This document shows, piece after piece, positions 6,811 through 14,815 of a stretch of DNA of 15,000 nt. The DNA comes from Symbiodinium natans (lineage: Eukaryota > Sar > Dinophyceae > Suessiales > Symbiodiniaceae): contig CAJNDS010002216.1 of NCBI GenBank assembly GCA_905221605.1, forward strand, positions 1 to 15,000. The letters run 5' to 3'. The notes beneath the pieces are model-generated. The model saw only the letters and a list, made by a program, of their open reading frames with translations. It was not told the origin of the DNA and did not search any database. How positions within the stretch are numbered: the stretch's first letter is position 1; every line of letters begins with the position of its first letter. Both the position numbers and the translations under genes were made by a program.

Positions 6811-7741
6811 AGGGCTAGGGCAGTTACTAGCGCCTCATAGTACGAGCACGGAAGCAAATGATAATGACAATCATCTAGACGCTGCCCAAATCCTACAAGC
6901 ACGAAGAAAGGGACATACGGCAAATTTGCAGGGCCCTCACAAAACCCTTACAACAAGAAGGGACGAAGGAAGGGCACATACGACAAACCTCTAGGACCCT
7001 CACGAAACCCTTACAACACGAAGGGACGAAGGGATTGTATCTAATTTCGTATATGGTAAAATGACATACGACAAATCTCCAGGACCCTAGCAAATGACAT
7101 GAACACGAAGCAGGGAGACATAAAACAAACCTCTAGGGCAGTCACTAGCCCCTCATAATACGAGCACGGAAGCAAATCATATATGATAATCATCTAGACG
7201 CTCCCCACGCCCTACAAGCACGAAGAAAGGAGACATACGATAAATCTTCCAGGTCCAACAAAACCCTTGCAACTCAAAGGGACGAAGGGAGGGGGCACAC
7301 GACATACCTCTTTAGGCCCCAACCACATCGCAGGAACAGAAAGCGGCGGGACATACGACAAACCTCTATGACAAACACCAGCCCCTCATAATACGAGCAC
7401 GGAAGCAAATGATATATGACAGTTTTCTAGAAGATCCCCAAACCCTCTAAGAAGAAAGAAAGGTGACATACGACAAACCTTCCCCCAACAAAGCAATTTC
7501 AACACGAAGGGACGAAAGGAGGGGACATTCGACAAGTCTCTGGCCCCTACCAAATCTCAGGAACACGAAGCGTGGGGACATACGACAAATCTCCAAGGGC
7601 CCTCAGAAAAATTTTATCAGCCTTACAACACGAAGGGACGAAGGCAGGGGACATACGACAAACCTGTAGGCCCCTACTACATCACAGGAACAAGGAAGCG
7701 GGGGGGGGGGCATACGACAAACCCCTAGGGCAGTCACTAGC

Positions 7742-8400
7742 CCCTCACAATACGAGCACGGACTCAAGTTATATGTCAGTCGTCTAGACGCTCCCCAAAC
7801 CCTACAAGTGAGAAGAAAGGGGACACACGGCAAATTTGCAGGGCTCTCACAAAAACCCTTGCAACACGAAAGGACGAAGCGAGGGAACGTATGACAAACC
7901 TCTAAGCCCCTACCAAATCACAGGACCAAGGAAACGGGGGGGACAAATGACAAACCTCTAGGACAGCCACTAGCCCCTCATAGTTTGAGCACGGAAGCAA
8001 ATCATATATGACGATCATCTAGACTCTAGACGCTCCCCCAAACCCTACAAGCTCGAAGAAAGTGGATATACGACTAGCCTCCAGGGCCCTCACAAAACCC
8101 TTACCACCCATACAACGCGAAGGGACGAAGGAAGGGGACATACGACAAACCTCTAGGGCAGTCAGTAACCCCACATAGTACGAGCACGGAAGCAAATGAT
8201 GTATGGTAATCATCTCGACGCTCCTCAAACTCTCCAAGCACGAAGAAAGGGGACACACGACAAACCTTCAAGGCCCAACAAAACCCCTACAACACGAAGG
8301 GGCGAAAGGAGGGGACATACGACAAAGCTCTAAGCCCCTACCAAATCTCAGGAACAGGAATCGGGGGGACATACGACAAACCTCTAGGGCAATCACTAGC
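7742..8400 (+). repeat. Higher-order satellite unit, copy 0 (partial, 659 bp)
   Basis: Aligns almost base for base with 8401-9059. Diagnostic shared variants are GTCAGTCGTCTAGACGCTCC, GGCAAATTTGCAGGGCTCTC, ACGAAGCGAGGGAACG and TCATCTAGACTCTAGACGC. The 659-bp offset marks a block duplication of almost three basic repeats. Confidence 0.85.
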
Positions 8401-9560
8401 CCCTCACAATACGAGCACGGAATCAAATTATATGTCAGTCGTCTAGACGCTCCCCAAACCCTACAAGTGAGAAGAAAGGGGACACACGGCAAATTTGCAG
8501 GGCTCTCACAAAACCCTTGCAACACGAAAGGACGAAGCGAGGGAACGTATGACAAACCTCTAAGCCCCTACCAAATCACAGGACCAAGGAAACGGGGGGG
8601 ACAAATGACAAACCTCTAGGACAGCCACTAGCCCCTCATAGTTTGAGCACGGAAGCAAATCATATATGACGATCATCTAGACTCTAGACGCTCCCCCCAA
8701 ACCCTACAAGCTCGAAGAAAGTGGATATACGACTAGCCTCCAGGGCCCTCACAAAACCCTTACCACCCATACAACGCGAAGGGACGAAGGAAGGGGACAT
8801 ACGACAAACCTCTAGGGCAGTCACTAACCCCACATAGTACGAGCACGGAAGCAAATGATGTATGGTAATCATCTCGACACTCCTCAATTCTCCAAGCTCG
8901 AAGAAAGGGGACACACGACAAACCTTCAAGGCCCAACAAACCCTACAACACGAAGGGGCGAAAGGAGGGGACATACGACAAAGCTCTAGGCCCCTACCAA
9001 AGCTCAGGAACAGGAATCGGGGGACATACGACAAACCTCTAGGGCCTCACAATACGAGCGCGGAATCGAATTATATATATATATATATATCAGTCGTCTA
9101 GGCTCCCCAAACCCTACAAGCACGAAGAAAGGGGACACACGCAAACATCCCACGAAGGAACGAAGGGAGAGGAATTACGACAAACCTCTAGACCCCTACC
9201 AAATCATAGGAATACGAAGCGGGGGGGCACACGAGAAATCTTTAGGGCAATCAATACTCTCATAGCGACTGCGGAAGCAAATGATATATGATAATCATCT
9301 AGACACTCCCCAAACCCTGCAAGCACGAACAAAGGGGACATACGAAAAACCTCCAGAGCGCTCACGAAACCCTTACAACACGAAGGGACGAAGGGAGGGG
9401 ACAAAAGATAAACCTCTAGGCCCCTCCCAACTCACAGGAACACGAAGCAGGGGGGCATACGACAAACCTCTAGGGCAGTCAATAGCCCTCACAATACGAC
9501 CACAGAAGCAAATGTCTTATGACAATCATCTAGATGCCAAGAAAGGGGACACACGACAAA
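8401..9560 (+). repeat. Higher-order satellite unit, copy 1 (~1.17 kb)
   Basis: Matches 9631-10811 at an offset growing from 1230 to 1250 bp through small indels. It includes unusual variants: a (TA)n tract at 9071-9090, GCAAACATCCCACGAAGGAA, and GCGACTGCGGAAGC instead of the usual ACGAGCACGG. Confidence 0.85.
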
Positions 9561-9630
9561 CCTGTAGGCCCCTACTACATCACAGGAACAAGCGGAGGGC
9601 ATACGACAAACCTCTAGGGCAGTCACTAGC

Positions 9631-10811
9631 CCCGCACAATACGAGCCCGGAATCAAATTACATATGTCAGTCGTCTAGACGCTCCCCAAACCCTACAAGC
9701 AAGAAGAAAAGGGACATACGGCAAATTTGCCGGGCTCTCACAAAACCCTTGCAACACGAAAGGACGAAGCGAGGGAACGTATGACAAACCTCTAAGCCCC
9801 TACCAAATCACAGGACCAAGGAAACGGGGGGGACAAATGACAAACCTCTATGACAGTCACTAGCCCCTCATAGTTTGAGCACGGAAGCAAATCATATATG
9901 ACGATCATCTAGACTCTAGACGCTCCCCCCCAAACCCTAAAAGCTCGAAGAAAGTGGATATACGACTAGCCTCCAGGGCCCTCACAAAACCCTTACCACC
10001 CATACAACGCGAAGGGACGAAGGAAGGGGACATACGACAAACCTCTAGGGCAGTCACTAACCGCACATAGTACGAGCACGGAAGCAAATGATGTATGGTA
10101 GTCATCTCGACGCTCCTCAAACTCTCCAAGCACGAAGAAAGGGGACACACGACAAGCCTTCAAGGCCCAACAAAACCCCTACAACACGAAGGGGCGAAAG
10201 GAGGGGACATACGACAAAGCTCTAGGCCCCTACCAAATCTCAGGAACAGGAATCGGGGGGACATACGACAAACCTCTAGGGCGATCACTAGCCCCTCACA
10301 ATACGAGCGCGGAATCGAATTATATATATATATATATCAGTCGTCTAGGCTCCCCAAACCCTACAAGCACGAAGAAAGGGGACACACGCAAACATCCCAC
10401 GAAGGAACGAAGGGAGAGGAATTACGACAAACCTCTAGACCCCTACCAAATCACAGGAATACGAAGCGGGGGGGCACACGAGAAATCTTTAGGGCAATCA
10501 ATACCCTCATAGCGACTGCGGAAGCAAATGATATATGATAATCATGTAGACACTCCCTCAACCCTACAAGCACGAACAAAGGGGACATATGAAAAACCTC
10601 CAGAGCGCTCACGAAACCCTTACAATACGAAGGGACGAAGGGAGGGGACAAAAGATAAACCTTTAGGCCGCTCCCAACTCACAGGAACACGAAGCAGGGG
10701 GGCATACGACAAACCTCTAGGGCGGTCAATAGCCCTCATAATACGACCACGGAAGCAAATGACTTATGATGACAATCATCTAGACGCCAAGAAAGGGGAC
10801 ATACGACAAAC
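9631..10811 (+). repeat. Higher-order satellite unit, copy 2 (~1.18 kb)
   Basis: Second copy of 8401-9560, with the same private variants in the same order. Its (TA)n tract (10320-10337) is about two bases shorter. Similarity stops just after GAAAGGGGACATACGACAAA near 10811, where a different module follows. Confidence 0.85.
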
Positions 10812-11177
10812 CTCCAAGGCCGAATGCAACCCTCACAACACGAAGGGACGAAGGGAGGGGACATATGACAAGCCTCTGGCCCCTACCAAATCTCAGGAAC
10901 ACGAAGCGGGGGAATATACAACAAACCTCTAGGGCAGCCACTAGCCCCTCATAGTACGAGCGCGGAAGGAATGATTTTTGACAATTATCTAGACAATCCC
11001 CAAACCCTACAAGCACGAAGAAATCGGACATGCGACAAACCTCCGGGGCCCTCACAAAACCCTTACAACACGAACGAAGAAAACAACTCATACAAACCTC
11101 TGGGCCCCTACCAAATCACAACAACACGAAGCGGGGGGACATACGACTAACCTCTAGGGCAGTCACTAACCCCTCAA

Positions 11178-11515
11178 GATGGGGGGTGAAAGGGATTATG
11201 GGAGATGATGGGGAATGATGATGGGGGATGATGGGGGATGATGCGGGATGATGGGAGATGATGGGGGATGATGGGGAATGATGGGGGATGACGCGGGATG
11301 AGAGACATGATGGGGCATGATAGGGGCTGATCGGGGACGATGATGGGGGCCTGATGGGGGATGATGGTGGATGATGGGGGGGTGAAAGGGATTATGAGAG
11401 ATGACGGGGAATGATGATGGGAGATGATGGGGGATGATTGGGGGATGATGGGGCATGATGGGGGATGAGAGAAACGATGGGAGATGATGCGGGGTGATGT
11501 GGGATGGGCAATGAG
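11178..11515 (+). repeat. GATGGGG minisatellite with 196-bp internal duplication
   Basis: About 10-bp units of the type ATGATGGGGG with substitutions. GGTGAAAGGGATTATG occurs at 11185 and 11381, followed in both places by AGATGA, then GGGGAATGATGATGGG, which shows a 196-bp higher-order duplication. The minus strand gives Pro/His/Ile-rich pseudo-proteins in two overlapping frames, an artefact of the repeat. Confidence 0.95.
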
Positions 11516-11660
11516 CGGGTATGTCTGAAATCCTGGAAAAGACAAATCCCGGGGTTTGATTTTAAAGGGTTTTAATTCTTTTTCGGCATCTTAACTTTTT
11601 ATGAACTCCTTACACCATCAAATCCGGTATTTGATTTTTGTTAAGGGTTTCAAGGATATT
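11516..11660. repeat. Degenerate edge copy of the palindromic array
   Basis: Words such as AAATCCCGGGGTTTGATTTT, AAATCCGGTATTTGATTTT and GGGTTTCAAGGATATT are mutated versions of the units at 11775-13415. Confidence 0.75.
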
Positions 11661-11774
11661 ACCCTAAACCCTAAACCCTAAACCCTAAACCCTAAACCCT
11701 AAACCCTAAACCCTAAACCCTAAACCCTAAACCCTAAACCCTAAACCCTAAACCCTAAACCCTAAACCCTAAAC
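11661..11774 (-). repeat. Perfect CCCTAAA telomeric array inside the palindromic array
   Basis: Sixteen consecutive CCCTAAA heptamers with no mismatch. It sits between a mutated CAAGGATATT and CCGAACCCCGGGATTT, both from the surrounding repeat family, so the telomeric DNA interrupts that family. Its uniformity suggests it is younger than the decayed blocks elsewhere. Confidence 0.95.
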
Positions 11775-12456
11775 CGAACCCCGGGATTTAGTTCTTTAAG
11801 GATTTCAATGATTTTTTGGGCATTTTAAATTTCATGAAATCCTTGAAAAATTAAATCCCGGGATTTAGTTTTTCAAGGATTTCAAGGATTTCATAAACTT
11901 TAAATACCGGAGCTCCTGCAAAAGCAAACGCCCCCCTCCCCACTCAGAGTACGGGAAGACCACGCGGATTTTAAAATTTATGAAATCCTTGAAATCCTTG
12001 AAAAACCAAATCCCGGGATTTAATTTTTCCAAGGATTTCATAAAATTTAAAATGCCCAAAAAAGCCTTGAAATCCTTAAAATATTAAATCCCGGGATTTG
12101 ATTTTTTAAGGATTTCAAGGATTTTTTGGGCATTTTAAATTTCATGAAATCCTTGAAAAATTAAATCCCGGGATTTGATTTTTCAAGGATTTCAAGGACT
12201 TCATAAAATTTAAATACCGGAACTCCTGCAAAAGCAAACCCCCCCCCTCCCCTCTCAGAGTACGGGAAGACCACGCGGATTTTAAAATTTATGAAATCCT
12301 TGAAATCCTTGAAAAATTAAATCCCGGGATTTGATTTTTCAAGGATTTCATGAAATTTAAAATGCCCAAAAAATCCTTGAAATCCTTAAAAAAAATCAAA
12401 TCCCGGGATTTAATATTTTAAGGATTTCAGGGATTTTTTGGGCATTTTAAATTTTA

Positions 12457-12506
12457 TGAAATCCTTGAAAAATTAAATCCCGGGATTTAATTTTTCAAGG
12501 ATTTCA
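12457..12506. repeat. Perfect 50-bp palindrome
   Basis: Centred between 12481 and 12482 in AAATCCCGGGATTT. It extends 25 bases each way without mismatch, starting TGAAATCCTTG and ending CAAGGATTTCA. Neighbouring units carry near-perfect versions broken by T/G swaps (ATTTGATT against AATTAAAT). Confidence 0.95.
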
Positions 12507-13139
12507 AGGATTTCATAAAATTTAAATACCGGAACTCCTGCAAAAGCAAACCCCCCCCTCCCCACTCAGAGTACAGGAAGACCACGCGGATTTTAAAATT
12601 TATGAAATCCTTGAAATCCTTGAAAAACCAAATCCCGGGATTTGATTTTTTCAAGGATTTCATAAAATTTAAAATGCCCAAAAAATCCTTGAAATCCTTA
12701 AAATATTAAATCCCGGGATTTGATTTTTTAAGGATTTCAAGGATTTTTTGGGCATTTTAAATTTCATGAAATCCTTGAAAAATCAAATCCCGGGATTTAA
12801 TTTTTCAAGGATTTCAAGGTTTTCATAAAATTTAAATACCGGAACTCCTGCAAAAGCAAACCCCCCCTCCCCACTCAGAGTACGGGAAGACCACGCGGAT
12901 TTTAAAATTTATGAAATCCTTGAAATCCTTGAAAAATCAAATCCCGGGATTTAATTTTTCAAGGATTTCATAAAATTTAAAATGCCCAAAAAATCCTTGA
13001 AATCCTTAAAATATTAAATCCCGGGATTTGATTTTTTTAAGGATTTCAAGGGTTTTTTGGGCATTTTCAATTTCATGAAATCCTTGAAAAATCAAATCCC
13101 GGGATTTAATTTTTCAAGGATTTCAAGGATTTCATAAAT

Positions 13140-13215
13140 TTTAAAATCCGCGTGGTCTTCCCCGTACTCTGAGTGGGGAGGGGGGCGGTTTGCTTTTGCA
13201 GGAGTTCCGGTATTT
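13140..13215 (-). repeat. Inverted core within the fifth 311-bp unit
   Basis: Reads AAAATCCGCGTGGTCTTCCC, then GTACTCTGAGTGGGGAGGGG, then TTTGCTTTTGCAGGAGTTCC. This is the reverse complement of the core in the four preceding units, while the palindromic arms on both sides keep their normal appearance. That is what inversion between the flanking inverted arms would give. Confidence 0.93.
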
Positions 13216-13435
13216 AAATTTTATGAAATCCTTGAAATCCTTGAAAAATTAAATCCCGGGATTTGATTTTTCAAGGATTTCATAAAATTTAAAATGCCCA
13301 AAAAATCCTTGAAATCCTTAAAATATTAAATCCCGGGATTTGATTTTTTTTAAGGATTTCAAGGATTTTTTGGGCATTTTAAATTTCATGAAATCCTTGA
13401 AAATCAAATCTAGGGATTTCCCCGGCGGCAAAAGA

Positions 13436-13462
13436 GGCGTGCCAAATAGACCCTAAAGGTCC
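13436..13462 (-). repeat. Right arm of 27-bp perfect inverted repeat
   Basis: Exact reverse complement of 5925-5951, beginning GGCGTGCC and ending CTAAAGGTCC. It lies 20 bp after the palindromic array ends in a mutated AATCTAGGGATTTC. Confidence 0.9.
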
Positions 13463-13469
13463 TACGTAC

Positions 13470-13545
13470 ATAGCCCTAAACCCGAAAATCCCTTCCTAAA
13501 TCTCTGAATCGCCTAAATCCCTAATCCAAAACCCTAAACCCTAAA
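13470..13545 (-). repeat. Degenerate C-rich telomere-like sequence
   Basis: CATAGCCCTAAACCCGAAA, CGCCTAAATCCCTAATCC and AACCCTAAACCCTAAAAA. The style matches 5790-5920, supporting the idea that both flanks were once one stretch. The first ten bases after the C (13470-13479) are the right copy of ATAGCCCTAA. Confidence 0.8.
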
Positions 13546-13552
13546 AAATTGT

Positions 13553-13632
13553 GATTCGGTCTTCGGTCGCCTCTCTGAAGGTGTCCGAGGAGGAGCTCCT
13601 GCTGTCCAGGGCTGCATGTGGGCTTTGGCTGG
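13553..13632. other. Exon-like island between telomeric blocks
   Basis: GC-rich, non-repetitive, open on both strands: + reads SVASLKVSEEELLLSRAAC, minus reads SPHAALDSRSSSSDTFREAT. It is bracketed by CCCTAAA on the left and TTTAGGG on the right, like the islands of the first 2.5 kb. Strand and family cannot be assigned. Confidence 0.22.
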
Positions 13633-13725
13633 AGGGTTCAGGGTTTAGGGTTTAGGGTTTAGGGCTTAGGGTCTAGGGTTTAGGGCTTAGGGTCTAGGGT
13701 TTAGGGTCTAGGGTTTAGGGTTTAA
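13633..13725 (+). repeat. G-rich telomere-like array with three-variant order
   Basis: After three TTTAGGG copies the order is CTTAGGG, TCTAGGG, TTTAGGG, CTTAGGG, TCTAGGG, TTTAGGG, TCTAGGG, TTTAGGG. The 21-bp trio TTTAGGG-CTTAGGG-TCTAGGG is therefore itself repeated. Confidence 0.92.
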
Positions 13726-13821
13726 TTAAGGGGGAGCGAGGCAAAGGATTTGGACAGGTTGCAGTGGCCTCTCGGGGTCGGAGATTCTTAGGAGCTGAGG
13801 GTTCAGGGAACCCGAAACCCG

Positions 13822-13841
13822 AAACCCTGTGTTCAGGGTTT
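13822..13841. other. Short hairpin AAACCCTG-TGTT-CAGGGTTT
   Basis: Exact 8-bp stem and 4-nt loop formed where a CCCGAAACCC run meets a CAGGGTTTGAGGG run. It is a head-to-head junction of telomere-like words. Confidence 0.6.
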
Positions 13842-13878
13842 GAGGGTTTTGGGTTGGGATGTTCCCCCTTCTACTAAC

Positions 13879-13913
13879 ATAGGGATTATAGTACCCCCTA
13901 GTACAATCCCTAT
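13879..13913. other. Hairpin with 9-bp stem ATAGGGATT/AATCCCTAT
   Basis: Exact inverted repeat at 13879-13887 and 13905-13913 around a 17-nt loop that contains two GTAC words. The surroundings are not telomeric. No neighbouring gene is visible, so function is unknown. Confidence 0.55.
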
Positions 13914-13926
13914 CAAGGACTGTTAT

Positions 13927-13958
13927 CCTAAACCCTAAACCCTAAACCCTAAACCCAA
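13927..13958 (-). repeat. Interstitial telomere-like block, C-rich
   Basis: Four CCCTAAA copies, ending in CCCAAAACCCCCCC. Confidence 0.88.
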
Positions 13959-14510
13959 AACCCCCCCAAGTTTTGGGTGTTTCGGGCCTTGCGTACACAG
14001 ACAAAGGCTCCGGACAGGCGGACCCCTCTGCGCAGGCGCGCGTAGCACGTGGTTGAGTGCAACATAGCCGGAGAAACATGGGCCGATAGATGATCGATCC
14101 AGCTAAGGGTACCAAGAGCCCTAATTCCTAAACCTAAACCCTAACACGATGATTTAGCACGAAGTGAGGATGGCGGCACGACCCTGCGACTGGCAGGAGG
14201 AAGAAAATACGCCACGCACATTCAATCGCGACAGGAAAAGCAGCCAAAACCCGAAACCCGACCCCCTAAACACCCCTCGAAAAAACAACTAAGACCCCAA
14301 TCCCCTCCGACTCCCAAAAAATAGTTATAATAAAACTGTGGGCTTCATCCGACGCCACCTCTGGGCTTCTTCATAGGCTCTTGGTGAAGTGCCAGCTGCC
14401 TGAGTGTTTCGGGTTTGTCTTCTTGATCTTTCTCAGGCTCAGGGTTTTAGGCTTGGGGTACGAGAGTTTTGATTTGTGGGTAGGTGGGTTGGGGGGGGTG
14501 GGATGGAGGG
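13959..14510. other. Mostly unique sequence, no supported gene
   Basis: Contains stray telomere-like words at 14119-14146 and 14246-14275, and an 8-G run at 14481-14488. Short frames open on both strands at 14371-14625 run through the CT microsatellite and are not credible genes. Confidence 0.5.
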
Positions 14511-14540
14511 CTCTCTCTCTCTCTCTCTCTCTCCCTCTCT
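14511..14540 (+). repeat. (CT)n microsatellite
   Basis: Eleven consecutive CT dinucleotides, then CCCTCTCT. In the antisense frame it gives an Arg-Glu run, which is not evidence of protein. Confidence 0.95.
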
Positions 14541-14815
14541 GCAAGGTCAAGCACGATGAACGTCTGAGTCTTCCTTTAGAATGGTATACCTTCTGACAGA
14601 AGTGAGTCAGGTTTGGATTGGCCAACAGTGCCGACTCTCAATCCAGGCATTATATTGAAGAAACACACTCACTCTTACTCACTACAACATTCTTAAGTCT
14701 ATGGACATGCTTCGAAGGTGAGGGGGGGGGGGGGGGCTTGATTGCCTCTTGTCGGGGTTATAGGTCTGATGTACATAAGCCTCAAGGCATGTAACTTCGA
14801 TTTGGGTTCGCATGC
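14541..14815. other. Unique sequence with a 15-G run
   Basis: The G homopolymer spans 14722-14736. An open frame from 14742 continues into the downstream polypyrimidine tract and becomes poly-Pro, so it is not supported as a gene. Nothing else is recognisable. Confidence 0.5.

Larger units (their letters stand above)
6811..11179 (+). repeat. Three-module satellite array, main segment
   Basis: The basic repeat of about 230 bp consists of three modules, each ending in the same GGACATACGACAAACCTCT word. Module 1 (~115 bp) starts GGGCAGTCACTAGCCCCTCA, passes ACGAGCACGGAAGC and a near-palindromic ATGATATATGATAATCAT stretch, then CTCCCCAAACCCTACAAGC. Module 2 (~64 bp) is GGCCCTCACAAAACCCTTAC then ACACGAAGGGACGAAG. 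Module 3 (~54 bp) is GGCCCCTACCAAATCACAGG then AACACGAAGCGGGG. Spacing between module-1 landmarks is about 231 bp where intact (7162 to 7393; 8183 to 8414 to 8644). Open frames across it are by-products of the repetition. Confidence 0.95.
11775..13415. repeat. Palindrome-rich tandem array, ~311-bp units
   Basis: Built of AAATCCCGGGATTT palindromes flanked by TTTTTCAAGGATTTCAAGG arms and their complements. Every ~311 bp there is a ~63-bp core running from TACCGGAACTCCTGCAAAAG through a C-run and CTCCCCACTCAGAGTAC to ACCACGCGGA. Cores lie at about 11905, 12215, 12527 and 12837 in + orientation; the fifth, at 13145-13214, is reversed. TTGGGCATTTTAAATTTCATG links units. About 16 CCCGGG palindromes occur, roughly three per unit. 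C-run length varies between cores. There is no gene; the 64-codon minus frames in two units are repeat-derived. Confidence 0.95.
5918..13469. mobile_element. Candidate large non-autonomous TIR element carrying tandem arrays
   Basis: A perfect 27-bp inverted repeat lies near both edges (5925-5951 and 13436-13462), and a 10-bp direct repeat lies just outside. Between the arms are an AGT microsatellite, a 5-kb satellite, a GATGGGG minisatellite, a telomeric array and a palindromic array, but no transposase. Tandem repeats inside terminal inverted repeats are known for non-autonomous DNA transposons, though 7.5 kb is large. Alternatives: two separate copies of a small inverted-repeat element landing in opposite orientation, or an inversion or duplication of a flank. 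The arm segment GGGTCTATTTGG resembles PIF/Harbinger (Tourist) termini, but the bases beside it, TTA and TAA, are not a direct duplication. Confidence 0.35.

Noticed and set aside
8203-10932. Long open frames of 116-167 codons on both strands in the satellite (peptides with repeated GDIRQTS or CRMSPSF words)
   Set aside because: They are open on both strands and several frames at once, start and end within repeat units, and their peptides are just the satellite words translated. No independent sign of coding.
6811-11179. CRISPR-like look of a 19-bp word repeated at intervals
   Set aside because: The intervals are only three linker types that are themselves repeated, the spacing is 54-115 bp, and the context is eukaryotic telomeric DNA. 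No Cas-like genes.
11174-11545. Pro/His/Ile/Ser-rich frames antisense to the GATGGGG repeat
   Set aside because: Two overlapping frames are both open because the minisatellite lacks stop words on that strand; low-complexity artefact.
11865-12681. Two nearly identical 64-codon minus frames (FFKDFKDFINFKIR words)
   Set aside because: They recur once per 311-bp unit and translate the palindromic arms; units with one indel lose the frame without other change.
5931-13457. TTA/TAA target duplication of a PIF/Harbinger element starting at GGGTCT
   Set aside because: The left flank is TTA and the right flank is TAA in + orientation, so they are inverted, not a direct duplication, and the inverted match continues outward through GGACC.
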